In this document: one piece after another, positions 8,268 through 16,585 of the stretch
Position numbering within the stretch: position 1 is the first letter of the stretch
Layout: each line of letters opens with the position of its first letter
Source of the DNA: SAR116 cluster bacterium AG-355-O21
Lineage (GTDB): Bacteria > Pseudomonadota > Alphaproteobacteria > Thalassobaculales > Thalassobaculaceae
Direction: 5' to 3'
NCBI GenBank assembly: GCA_003280605.1
Contig: QCEM01000023.1
Coordinates: 1 to 37,767 of the forward strand
DNA length: 37,767 nucleotides
Notes under the pieces: model-generated
Told to the model about the DNA's origin: nothing
Database searches by the model: none
What the model saw: only the letters and a program-made list of their open reading frames with translations
Translations under genes and position numbers: made by a program

Positions 8268-8921
8268 ATGAAAACCATAGCAAGGGCGCTCAACGCGCCA
8301 CGCATTGATTGCCCACTTTGCCCCCGGTTGGTTGCCTTTCGTGACGCTAACCGGCAGGCTTTTCCCGACTGGCACAACGGCCCTGTGCCGTCTTTCGGGA
8401 CTGCTGAAAGCCCGTTTTTAATTGTTGGTTTAGCGCCCGGGCTGCGCGGTGCCAATCGCACCGGTCGGCCATTTACCGGCGATTACGCCGGTGACCTGTT
8501 ATATCAGACGCTTGCTAAATTTGGTTTTAGCGATGGCCAATATGGCAAAACCGCCAGCGATGGCTTGGCGCTGATAAATTGCCGTGTCACCAATGCGGTG
8601 CGCTGTGTGCCCCCGGAAAACAAACCGATCGGCACCGAGGCAAAAGCCTGCCGACAGTTTTTAATCGCCGAGTTAGCTGACGCAAAGCAAGTCATATTAG
8701 CCCTTGGCGGCTTGGCGCATGGGGCTGTGCTCACCTCCCTTGGCTTGCGCAAGGCCGACTACCCGTTCGGCCATTGTAACCGGCATCTGTTACCCGATGG
8801 CCGGGTGTTATTCGATAGCTATCACTGCTCGCGCTATAACACCAATACCGGCCGGCTAACGACCGCCATGTTTGAAAATGTTTTTGCCGCTATCCGCAAC
8901 ACCCTTGGCAGCCAATCATAA
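8268..8921 (+). CDS. Uracil-DNA glycosylase, family 5 (UDGb)
   Basis: A 217-residue iron-sulfur glycosylase. CPLCPRL near residue 18 provides two cluster cysteines, with others in NAVRCVPPENKP and AKACRQF. Motif GLAPGLRGANRTGRPFTGD is diagnostic of family 5 and lacks the catalytic Asp or Asn of families 1-4, as expected. The C-terminal motif YHCSRYNTNTGRLT is also family typical. The enzyme removes uracil and hypoxanthine from DNA and hands abasic sites to AP endonuclease. Tandem GTG (8265) and ATG (8268) are possible starts; ATG is chosen. Its position after the NYN gene suggests an operon. Confidence 0.92.
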   Translation: MKTIARALNAPRIDCPLCPRLVAFRDANRQAFPDWHNGPVPSFGTAESPFLIVGLAPGLRGANRTGRPFTGDYAGDLLYQTLAKFGFSDGQYGKTASDGLALINCRVTNAVRCVPPENKPIGTEAKACRQFLIAELADAKQVILALGGLAHGAVLTSLGLRKADYPFGHCNRHLLPDGRVLFDSYHCSRYNTNTGRLTTAMFENVFAAIRNTLGSQS

Positions 8922-8931
8922 TCTTCAGGCG

Positions 8932-10098
8932 CTAGGCTGATGGCCCGTCAATGCCCGCAAGCAGCGTTGACGGGGTCACATCCTTAACCCAGCGTGAGCG
9001 CTTATCAAGCCAGTAGCGCATCGGCGGCGGCAACAGATCTTCCGGGCTGTTGATGCCCAATTTAATCGCCGCATCATAGGCCCAGTTCGGATTATGCAAG
9101 GCTTCGCGGGCGATGGCGATCAGGTCGGCGCGGCCATCTTGCAAGATTTTCTCAGCTTGATCGGCATGGACAATCAAACCGACTGCCATGGTCTTGATAT
9201 CGGCCTCATCGCGCAATTTATGTGCATAGGGAACTTGGTATCCATAGCTGACCGGTCCGGCACTGACCACCGGCGCTCCGGTTATACCGCCCGACGAACA
9301 GTCAATCACATCAACACCCAAGGCTTTAACGCGGCGGCCAAGACGGACATTTTCTTCCGGTCCCCAACCGGCGTCATCTTCAACAGATAGCCGCAAAAAC
9401 AACGGCTTGTGTTGCGGCCAATTGGCCCGCACTTCTTCAATCACTTCGGTCACCAGCCGCATCCGATTATCTTCGGAGCCGCCATAGCCATCATTCCGGC
9501 GATTCGCCACAGGCGATAAAAATTGATGCAGCAAATAGCCATGGGCGCCGTGGATCTCGAGCACGTCAAAACCTGCAGCATCAGCGCGCCGCGCCGCGGC
9601 CCCCCAGGCAACAACCAGGTCAGCGATTTCTTCCACCCCAAGAGCACGCGGTCTGGGGTCCCCAGGATCACTCTCGGCGCTTGGTGCCACCAGCTCCCAA
9701 TCATCCCAGTCATCAACATTGGCTGTTTCGGCGGTCAGCGGTTTGCCGCCTTCCCATGGCCGCGAGCGACGCGCCTTGCGGCCACTGTGCCCCAATTGAA
9801 TCGCCGGCACGGCACCTTGGGCGCGAATAAATTCGGCCAAGCGAGCAACATGCGGAATGAAGTCATCATGCCATAGACCAAGATCGCCGACCGTGCCGCA
9901 GCCTCGACGCTCAACCTTGGTTGACTCAACCATCACCAATCCAGCCCCACCTGCCGCGAAACGACCAATGTTCATCAAATGCCAATCTGTCGGAAAACCT
10001 TTAATCGCAGCGTATTGATGCATCGGCGCGATCACAACTCGGTTAGGGACGGTGATCCCGCGGATTTCAAGCGGACTGAACAATAAGGGGTGGGTCAT
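8932..10098 (-). CDS. NADH:flavin oxidoreductase, Old Yellow Enzyme family (YqjM-like), copy 1
   Basis: A 388-residue FMN-dependent TIM-barrel ene-reductase. The substrate-binding His pair is in EIHGAHGYLLHQFLSP, with NRRNDGYGGS following and SSGGI further on. Members reduce activated carbon-carbon double bonds and often detoxify electrophiles. At the position where YqjM has its redox-sensing Cys26 (PMCMY), this protein has His27 (APMHQY). The start at 10098 is fixed by a perfect GGAGG site; a longer frame back to 10170 is rejected. A 20-bp perfect palindrome over the predicted -10 box indicates repression by a dimeric regulator. The 3' end is 10 bases from the UDG gene. Confidence 0.92.
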   Translation of the reverse strand: MTHPLLFSPLEIRGITVPNRVVIAPMHQYAAIKGFPTDWHLMNIGRFAAGGAGLVMVESTKVERRGCGTVGDLGLWHDDFIPHVARLAEFIRAQGAVPAIQLGHSGRKARRSRPWEGGKPLTAETANVDDWDDWELVAPSAESDPGDPRPRALGVEEIADLVVAWGAAARRADAAGFDVLEIHGAHGYLLHQFLSPVANRRNDGYGGSEDNRMRLVTEVIEEVRANWPQHKPLFLRLSVEDDAGWGPEENVRLGRRVKALGVDVIDCSSGGITGAPVVSAGPVSYGYQVPYAHKLRDEADIKTMAVGLIVHADQAEKILQDGRADLIAIAREALHNPNWAYDAAIKLGINSPEDLLPPPMRYWLDKRSRWVKDVTPSTLLAGIDGPSA

Positions 10099-10122
10099 TA
10101 AGGAACCTCCAAAAGGTAAGGC

Positions 10123-10142
10123 GGTTAGCATAAATGCTAACC
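10123..10142. promoter_or_regulatory. Perfect 20-bp palindrome, probable operator for OYE copy 1
   Basis: Arms GGTTAGCAT (10123-10131) and ATGCTAACC (10134-10142) are exact reverse complements around a central AA. It sits 25 bases upstream of the start codon and covers the predicted -10 box of the minus-strand promoter, a position suited to repression. Size and symmetry fit a MarR-, TetR- or similar winged-helix dimer; the regulator itself is not obvious in the window. Confidence 0.65.
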
Positions 10143-10156
10143 TGCGAATCGAGCAA
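10127..10156 (-). promoter_or_regulatory. Promoter for OYE copy 1
   Basis: On the minus strand, TTGCTC (10151-10156) and TATGCT (10127-10132) are separated by 18 bases. Transcription would begin about 20 bases before the ATG, just ahead of the GGAGG ribosome site. The overlap with the palindrome strengthens the call. Confidence 0.45.
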
Positions 10157-10236
10157 GCCCCGGGCCGCATTCATGGCCGCAAACGGCAGCGCCGGTCAAG
10201 CTGGCCGTAAGCAAGACAAGGGCTGCCCGATACTGA

Positions 10237-10265
10237 CTGCCAAACACCAAATCTGCTGATATAAC
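10237..10265 (+). promoter_or_regulatory. Promoter for the ABC exporter pair
   Basis: CTGCCA (10237-10242) and TATAAC (10260-10265) are separated by 17 bases, about 32 bases before the first exporter gene. The OYE palindrome is about 95 bases upstream, so shared regulation is possible but not shown. Confidence 0.42.
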
Positions 10266-10296
10266 GAGATTATCTTTATTCATTTTGGATACACCC

Positions 10297-12168
10297 ATGA
10301 GCCAACCGTCACCGCAAGGTACGCCGGCCGCCAGTGCAGGTGCCATTGACTATAACATCCAGGTGTCAAAAGTTGATACCAACGTCTTGCGGCGGATCAC
10401 AGTCATGGCTTTTAAGTACCGCGGCCGCATGGCGCTGGCCATTATTGCCACGATTATAGCTGCCAATTTGCAGCTGTTAATGCCGCAATACATCGGTCAG
10501 GCCGTTGATCAGGCGCAAGGGTTGCTGGGTGGCGCGGTGAGCGGTGTCACCTCTCGTGCCGAGGCCGAGGCCGCGTTATTTGCCACCGCCATGTTGCTGC
10601 TGGTGGTCACCATTGGCCGCGGCCTTGCAACGATGATGCAAAATTATCAAGGTGAAGCTGTCGGCCAATTGATCGGTTATGACCTCCGCATGGCCTACTA
10701 CCGGCAATTGCAGCAGCTCAGCTTGTCATGGCACGACCGTGTGCATACCGGCGATCTAATGACACGCGGCATTCTTGATATTGAAGGTGTCAGGTTATGG
10801 ACGGATACCGGCATTCTGAGAATTTTCTTCTTAAGCATCCTAATTGGCGGCGGCGCGGCAATTTTAATCAACCAAGACCCGGTCCTCGGCATGGTCGCGC
10901 TATCGTTTGTGCCGATCGTCGGCATTCGTGCCTCACTGGCGCGGCTGAAGCTGCGCGATACCTGGCTGGAACTTCAGGACCGAATGTCGACACTGACCAA
11001 GATCATGGAAGAAAACCTTGGCGGCATTCGTGTGGTCCGGGCCTTTGCGGCTCAATTACATGAGCTTAGCCGGTTTGATGGCGTTTCAAATGACGCCCTG
11101 AAAACAGCAACCAGGCGGGTTTATTTGTTTGTTCACTCAACCACGCAAATGACCTTTGTTTACTTTTTGGCAATGGCATTAACGCTTTGGGTTGGCGGCG
11201 AAAAAGTCTTGGCCGGTGACATAACATTGGGGCAGTTGGCTGAGTTTCTGGCCTTTATGCTGATCCTACAAATGCCGGTTCGGCAGATCGGCTGGATGAT
11301 TAATTCCATCGCCCGAGCGTCAACCTGTGGTGGGCGTTTGTTCAATGTTCTTGACCTGACACCATCGATTGCTGATGCCGATGACGCGGTGCCGCTGGCA
11401 CCTGGAAAGGGTGCCGTTCGATTTCACGGCGTTAGCTTTCGTTATCCCAATCAGGCCGCCAATCAGACAACCCTTAAAGACATCAGCTTTGATGTGCATC
11501 CAGGGAAAATGCTTGGCATTATTGGCCCGCCCGGATCAGGCAAATCATCATTGGTCCAACTGCTTGGGCGGTTTTATGATGTCGAGCAGGGCATGATTAC
11601 CGTCGACGGTCAGGATATCAGGCAGGTGACCTTGGCCTCGCTCAGACAGGCCGTGGCGATTGTTCAACAAGACCCGTTCCTGTTTACCGCCTCAATCAAC
11701 CATAATCTTGCCTATGGTGCCCCCTATGCAAGCCGCAGAGACATTGCCCATTCCGCGCAAACAGCGCAGCTGCACAATTACATTCAAGGATTACCAAGTG
11801 CATACGGCACCTTAGTCGGGGAACGCGGGGTGTCACTGTCCGGCGGCCAGCGCCAACGGATGTCAATCGCACGGGCGATTTTGCCCGATGCACGGGTGCT
11901 TGTTTTTGATGATTCAACGGCGGCGATTGATGCCGCCACTGAGCATCGCATCCGTGATGCCCTCAGCAGTTTCACCGCAGATCGGGCCGTAATCGTCATT
12001 GCCCACCGATTGTCTTCGCTGATGGCGGCCGACGAAATTCTTTTTCTGGAGGATGGTCAGATCGTCGAACGCGGCAATCATCACAGCCTGATGGCGCTGA
12101 ATGGCCGCTATCGGCAGTTATATAACCTGCAAGCCGGTGGCAGCGATAGCGGCAAGGCAGTGTCATGA
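10297..12168 (+). CDS. ABC exporter half-transporter, fused membrane and ATPase domains (degenerate site subunit)
   Basis: A 623-residue half-transporter with a six-helix membrane domain (about residues 30-330) and an ATPase domain (about 360-600). Visible are Walker A GPPGSGKSS (near 410), Q-loop VQQDPF, signature LSGGQRQRM (near 514), Walker B VLVFDDSTAAID, and H-loop IAHRLSS. The catalytic Glu after Walker B is Asp (residue 539), the usual mark of the degenerate half of a heterodimeric exporter. The start is the ATG at 10297; an upstream TTG is discounted. The next half-transporter overlaps its end by 4 bases (ATGA), indicating coupled translation of a heterodimer that may export a drug or lipid; the substrate is unknown. 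Confidence 0.9.
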   Translation: MSQPSPQGTPAASAGAIDYNIQVSKVDTNVLRRITVMAFKYRGRMALAIIATIIAANLQLLMPQYIGQAVDQAQGLLGGAVSGVTSRAEAEAALFATAMLLLVVTIGRGLATMMQNYQGEAVGQLIGYDLRMAYYRQLQQLSLSWHDRVHTGDLMTRGILDIEGVRLWTDTGILRIFFLSILIGGGAAILINQDPVLGMVALSFVPIVGIRASLARLKLRDTWLELQDRMSTLTKIMEENLGGIRVVRAFAAQLHELSRFDGVSNDALKTATRRVYLFVHSTTQMTFVYFLAMALTLWVGGEKVLAGDITLGQLAEFLAFMLILQMPVRQIGWMINSIARASTCGGRLFNVLDLTPSIADADDAVPLAPGKGAVRFHGVSFRYPNQAANQTTLKDISFDVHPGKMLGIIGPPGSGKSSLVQLLGRFYDVEQGMITVDGQDIRQVTLASLRQAVAIVQQDPFLFTASINHNLAYGAPYASRRDIAHSAQTAQLHNYIQGLPSAYGTLVGERGVSLSGGQRQRMSIARAILPDARVLVFDDSTAAIDAATEHRIRDALSSFTADRAVIVIAHRLSSLMAADEILFLEDGQIVERGNHHSLMALNGRYRQLYNLQAGGSDSGKAVS

Positions 12169-14075
12169 GCGCCCGGTCAAAAGCAGCCGACACCACGACC
12201 CGGTCACAAACCGCATCGGAACCCCTTGCGGTGGTTGGCTCGCAAATCAGTCAAGATGAAGAATTGTTCGGTAAGGTCTTTGATCGCTGGGTGGTGACGC
12301 GGTTCTTGCAATATGTCATGCCGTACCGTCGGCGCATTGCCGTTGGCATGCTTGCCGTACTGGCCTTTACCCTGACGCAGCTGTCGATCCCCTTGGTGAT
12401 CCGTGCGGTCATCGATGATGCCCTTGGCGGCGGTGCTGCCGGTGGTGATGCGGTCTTGCTGCGTTGGTTAATTGCCGGCCTGATCATGGTCGTGGTGGCA
12501 AATTATGCGGCCAATCATTTGATGGAAACCATTGTCGGCAAAACTGCCCAAAACCTGCTGTTTGATTTACGCCGCGCAATGTACGCACATTTGCAAATCG
12601 TCTCACTGTCATTCATGGACAAAACCGAAGTTGGCCGCTTGATGTCGCGCTTACAGGGCGATGTTTATGCCTTACAGGAGTTTTTGGAATCGTCGATTTT
12701 CGCGGTCGGTGACATTGTCTTGCTGTTTGGCATTGTCGGCATTTTGCTGTGGCTTGATCCTGCTCTTGGGGCTTTGACCCTATCGGTGGTGCCATTGTTG
12801 TTTTTGGTGCGGATTATTTGGCTACCGCTGGCACGTCGGGCCTTCATGGATGCACGCGAGGCCAGCAGCGCGGCCACCGGCGCTTTAGCTGAAAACGTCC
12901 ATGGGATCCGCGCAATCCAAGAACTTAACCGCGAAAAACTCAATGCCGAACTGTTTGACGAAAAGGCGACGCGCAATCTTCAAACCCATCTAAAAGCCTC
13001 GGCCTATACCAATATCATGATCCCGATCGTCGACAGCTTAACAGGCAGCGCCATGGCCATCGTGATTGTCGTTGGCGGTGCGATGGTGCTCGACGAGGCC
13101 GTCGATATTGGGGTGATGGTGGCGTTTATATTCTATGTGCAGCGGTTTTTTGACCCGATCCGCTCGTTAACCATTCAATATAGCATCATGCAGCGAGCGA
13201 TGGCTGCCGGGCAGCGTATTTTTGAGGTCATTGACGTTGATATCGATGTCGCCGATAGCCCGTCGGCCGCCGACCCAAAAACCATTGATGGAACCATTCG
13301 CTTTGACAATGTGACTTTTGGCTATAATCCCGAGCACCCGATTTTAAAGAATATTTCGTTCACAGTGAACAGCGGCGAGACAGTCGCGCTTGTCGGTCCG
13401 ACAGGGTCCGGAAAAACCAGCACAACGGCGCTGGTGCATCGGTTTTACGATGTCTGGCAAGGCAGCATCACGATTGGCGGCCATGACGTGCGGCAACTGA
13501 CCCAAGCCGCTCTGGGACGGCATATCGCCATGGTTTTGCAGGAACCGTTTCTGTTTTCCAGCAGCATTCGGGAGAATATCCGCTATGCCAAGGCAGATGC
13601 CAGCGACGAAGATATCGTCAATGCCGCCATCGCCGTTGGCGCCGATCATTTTATCCAACGCCTTGAGCATGGCTATGACACGGTGCTTGAACAGGGCGGC
13701 GCAAACCTCTCAAACGGCCAACGGCAATTATTAAGTTTTGCCCGCGCCTTGGTTGCCGATGCGCAAATCCTGGTCCTGGACGAAGCCACCGCAAGCATCG
13801 ACAGCTATACCGAATTAGAGATTCAAAAGGCGCTGAAACGCCTGCTGAAAGGCCGCACTGCCTTGGTTATCGCCCACCGTTTGGCGACGATCCGGGATGC
13901 GGACAGGATCATCGTGTTGCAAGAGGGGCACATCATTGAGACCGGCAGCCATAGCGAATTGATGGCGCAGCCTGGCCTTTACGCGCGTCTTTACCAGATG
14001 AATTTCGCTTCGTTCGATGATCTTCCGGCGGCCGAAGTAAACCAACCCCCATCGGCCGGCAGCGACACAACCTAA
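12165..14075 (+). CDS. ABC exporter half-transporter, partner subunit with intact catalytic Glu
   Basis: A 636-residue half-transporter with a polar N-terminal extension, six-helix membrane domain (about residues 45-340) and ATPase domain (about 370-615). Walker A is GPTGSGKTS, Walker B ends VLDEATASID with catalytic Glu540, and the H-loop is IAHRLAT. Its signature is LSNGQRQLL, with the second Gly of LSGGQ lost, which complements the Walker B change of its partner: the two together predict one active and one degenerate ATP site, as in TM287/288 and BmrCD. The start overlaps the preceding gene by ATGA. Its 3' end is 6 bases from a convergent dioxygenase gene. Confidence 0.9.
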   Translation: MSARSKAADTTTRSQTASEPLAVVGSQISQDEELFGKVFDRWVVTRFLQYVMPYRRRIAVGMLAVLAFTLTQLSIPLVIRAVIDDALGGGAAGGDAVLLRWLIAGLIMVVVANYAANHLMETIVGKTAQNLLFDLRRAMYAHLQIVSLSFMDKTEVGRLMSRLQGDVYALQEFLESSIFAVGDIVLLFGIVGILLWLDPALGALTLSVVPLLFLVRIIWLPLARRAFMDAREASSAATGALAENVHGIRAIQELNREKLNAELFDEKATRNLQTHLKASAYTNIMIPIVDSLTGSAMAIVIVVGGAMVLDEAVDIGVMVAFIFYVQRFFDPIRSLTIQYSIMQRAMAAGQRIFEVIDVDIDVADSPSAADPKTIDGTIRFDNVTFGYNPEHPILKNISFTVNSGETVALVGPTGSGKTSTTALVHRFYDVWQGSITIGGHDVRQLTQAALGRHIAMVLQEPFLFSSSIRENIRYAKADASDEDIVNAAIAVGADHFIQRLEHGYDTVLEQGGANLSNGQRQLLSFARALVADAQILVLDEATASIDSYTELEIQKALKRLLKGRTALVIAHRLATIRDADRIIVLQEGHIIETGSHSELMAQPGLYARLYQMNFASFDDLPAAEVNQPPSAGSDTT

Positions 14076-14081
14076 CGGCGT

Positions 14082-14984
14082 TCAGTGGGCCGCAGGGCTT
14101 GGCGCATAACCATCCGCCCGCTCATCAGCGATTGCGCCAATGCCGCATTCTGTCTGCGGCTCGCCTGCAATCCTGACATGCCGCATCACCCGCGGCTGTT
14201 GGTAATCATATGGGCAAGCACGGTGCAGTACGCAGCGGTTGTCCCAAACCATGATATCCCCCGGCTGCCAGCGGTGCAGATAGGTGCGCGGTGCTTGGCA
14301 CGCCGCCGTCAATAAATCATCAAGTAAGGCTGCGGCGTCAGCATCCGACATGCCGGGGATGCGGTAGGCGTGACGGCCGATGAACAGTGCTTTACGGCCG
14401 GTGACAGGATGGACTTTCACCAGCGGCCGCAGCGGCGCGCCATCGGTATGGTAGCCATAGGCTTCGCCGGTTTTGAAAACAAAACCTGCTTTTGCTTGCG
14501 ATTGATATAGGGAGTGATAGGCCGCTAAATCAGCGATCTCAGCTTGGGTATCGGCATCTAAAGCATCATAGGCGGCGCGCATATCTGCAAATTCTGTTTC
14601 GCCGCCTTCGGCCGGGACGACTTCCGCCGCCAAGGCCGAGGCTTTGGCCGAAATCGGCATATAAGTGCTATCGGTGTGCCAGCCTTCATTGCCGCGCAGG
14701 GTCTGATAGCGTTTTTCCTTCGGCGTCATGATCTTGCCGTCAGGGGTCAGATTGCTTACCGCCACATACGGCTGTCCCGGGCGCAGACATTCAATCTCAC
14801 CGAACCGCTTACCAAAGGCCACATGCTCCTCTGGGGTCAAATGTTGGTCTGGAAAAACCAATGCTGCATAGGTGTGAAAACCATCGATCACTTGGGTCCA
14901 TTCAGTTTCCGTAAAATCGGCAATTCGTCCGCCTGTGACGCGTGCGCCGAGGGTGCTGTCGAGCGGTGTGAAAAGCAAATTCAT
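14082..14984 (-). CDS. TauD/TfdA-family Fe(II)/2-oxoglutarate dioxygenase
   Basis: A 300-residue enzyme of usual length. The iron ligands are the HTD motif in GNEGWHTDSTYMP and the distal His in DNRCVLHRACPYD; PRVMRHVRIAGE supplies the 2-oxoglutarate-binding Arg region. Family members hydroxylate taurine, alkyl sulfates, 2,4-D or similar small acids, releasing a product and CO2. No transporter or sulfur gene adjoins it, so the substrate cannot be deduced. AGGAGG six bases before the ATG fixes the start. Confidence 0.88.
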   Translation of the reverse strand: MNLLFTPLDSTLGARVTGGRIADFTETEWTQVIDGFHTYAALVFPDQHLTPEEHVAFGKRFGEIECLRPGQPYVAVSNLTPDGKIMTPKEKRYQTLRGNEGWHTDSTYMPISAKASALAAEVVPAEGGETEFADMRAAYDALDADTQAEIADLAAYHSLYQSQAKAGFVFKTGEAYGYHTDGAPLRPLVKVHPVTGRKALFIGRHAYRIPGMSDADAAALLDDLLTAACQAPRTYLHRWQPGDIMVWDNRCVLHRACPYDYQQPRVMRHVRIAGEPQTECGIGAIADERADGYAPSPAAH

Positions 14985-15096
14985 GCAGAGCCTCCTGTGC
15001 GTGATGACGGCTTTTGCACCTGAACAGTGCGCCGCTTGCCGAAAAGCCTAGCCTGATTGTTTTAACGGCTCAAGCCTACAGAGGATGGCAACAGCA

Positions 15097-15663
15097 TCAT
15101 TTGTGCCGGTTATCGGGACTTTCCACCGCCACACTTGCGCTATCTAATTGCCGTAAAATATTTTTTATGGTCGCAAGCAGATCGTCACCGTCGAAAAGAA
15201 ATCCGGGCAAATCAGCTGCTTTGGCAGCAGCGACATCACTGTCACGGTCTCCAATCAAGAACGAACCATCCTGAATGACCGGCCAATGCGCTTGTAAATC
15301 TAAAATCATTCCAGGGCCCGGCTTGCGCCAGTCTGACTGCGCCGAAAACCGGCCATCATCAAAATCAGGATGAAAGGCGGCAAACCGAAAATCATCAATA
15401 ACAGCGCCGGCCTGCCGCATTTCACTTGCCATCCACAGATGTAAATCGTTCACGGCTTTTTGGTCGTAAAGACCGCGGGCGATACCCGCCTGATTGGTCA
15501 CGACAAAAACCCAATAACCACGCTGGTTCAGCAGTTGCACGGCAGCTTTTGCGCCAACCACCCAGCTAATTTGATCCGGCCTATGGGCATAGCCGATATC
15601 AAGATTCAAAACCCCATCACGATCAAGAAAAGCCGCTGGTTTTGGCTGTTTGGGGGCGATCAT
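15097..15663 (-). CDS. HAD-IIIA phosphatase, GmhB-like (heptose bisphosphate phosphatase family)
   Basis: A 188-residue phosphatase. Motif I is FLDRDGVLNLD (Asp14 nucleophile, Asp16 acid), motif II is VVTNQAGIARG, the motif III Lys is in DWRKPGPGM, and motif IV is LIGDRDSDVAAAKAA. This is the GmhB layout. The zinc loop of classical GmhB (a Cys-x-His with paired Cys) is lacking: the region FHPDFDDGRFSAQSDWRKP has no Cys. Activity on D-glycero-D-manno-heptose 1,7-bisphosphate is plausible but other sugar phosphates are possible. An SDR gene ends 15 bases upstream; no gmhA or hldE adjoins it. Confidence 0.8.
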   Translation of the reverse strand: MIAPKQPKPAAFLDRDGVLNLDIGYAHRPDQISWVVGAKAAVQLLNQRGYWVFVVTNQAGIARGLYDQKAVNDLHLWMASEMRQAGAVIDDFRFAAFHPDFDDGRFSAQSDWRKPGPGMILDLQAHWPVIQDGSFLIGDRDSDVAAAKAADLPGFLFDGDDLLATIKNILRQLDSASVAVESPDNRHK

Positions 15664-15678
15664 GAACGCTCCTGAGCT

Positions 15679-16461
15679 TTAGAATACAGAATAGCCGCCA
15701 TCGATGATATTGGTTGTACCGGTGTGATAGCGCGACGCATCGGAGGCCAAATACACAGCCATGCCGCCGAAGTCATCAGGTTCGCCCCATCGCCGTATCG
15801 GCACCCGCGGCAAGACTTTGGCCACAAACCGGTCATTCTGTTGGTGGCGTTCGGTCATATCGGTGGCAATCCATCCCGGCAAAACAGCATTGGCGCGGAT
15901 CCCATAGCGGGCAAATTCAACCGCCACAGACTTAATCATTGAGACAACCGCACCCTTGGTTGCTGCATAATGTTGATTGGCTGCCGCCCCTTCAATTGCC
16001 GCCAAACTGGCCACACCGACAAGTGAGCCGCCGGCATCGCCGGCCTCGGCACGGGCCTTCATATGCCGAGCGGCGGCACGTAACGTGAAATAAACACCGT
16101 CCAAGTTCACATCCATCACCCGCCGCCAATCAGCATCCTTGATATCTAAAAAAGATGCTGCCGGACGGCCAATCCCAGCATTCGCGAAAACAGCATCAAC
16201 GCGACCACATTGAGCAATCAGCCGGTCCATCTCGTGATCCACCGCTGCGGCGTCGGAAACATCAACTTGCGCCCCAATCACGTTACCGCCATCGGCAGAT
16301 AATTGCGCACAGGCAGCAGCTGTTTTTTCCGCATTGGTGCCCCAGATCGCCACATCGCCGCCGGCCTCGGCGATGGCTTTCGCCATCCCAAAGCCAATGC
16401 CCCTGTTGCCGCCTGTCACCAGCACCACCTTACCGGTCAAATCGAAAGCGCTATAGCCCAT
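15679..16461 (-). CDS. Short-chain dehydrogenase/reductase (SDR), classical type
   Basis: A 260-residue Rossmann-fold oxidoreductase. The cofactor motif TGGNRGIG is at residues 16-23, NAG is in FANAGIGRP, the catalytic Ser is in VGVASLAAIEG, and YAATK gives Tyr and Lys. The C-terminus TGTTNIIDGGYSVF is typical of members using NAD(P)H on sugars, polyols or 3-oxoacyl groups. The start at 16461 gives the normal family N-terminus; a TTG at 16566 adding 35 residues would overlap the divergent flavoprotein gene's leader and is rejected. It probably forms an operon with the GmhB-like phosphatase, hinting at sugar metabolism. Confidence 0.87.
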   Translation of the reverse strand: MGYSAFDLTGKVVLVTGGNRGIGFGMAKAIAEAGGDVAIWGTNAEKTAAACAQLSADGGNVIGAQVDVSDAAAVDHEMDRLIAQCGRVDAVFANAGIGRPAASFLDIKDADWRRVMDVNLDGVYFTLRAAARHMKARAEAGDAGGSLVGVASLAAIEGAAANQHYAATKGAVVSMIKSVAVEFARYGIRANAVLPGWIATDMTERHQQNDRFVAKVLPRVPIRRWGEPDDFGGMAVYLASDASRYHTGTTNIIDGGYSVF

Positions 16462-16585
16462 GGTGTTTGTCCCATTCCAATCATTGATCCGCAGCGCAGC
16501 ATAGCGGTAATCGCTACCCTTGGCGCAAGCCTTAAATACGTAACCGACACTTGACGCCTTGCCCAAGGAAAGGCATCGAAGGCAG

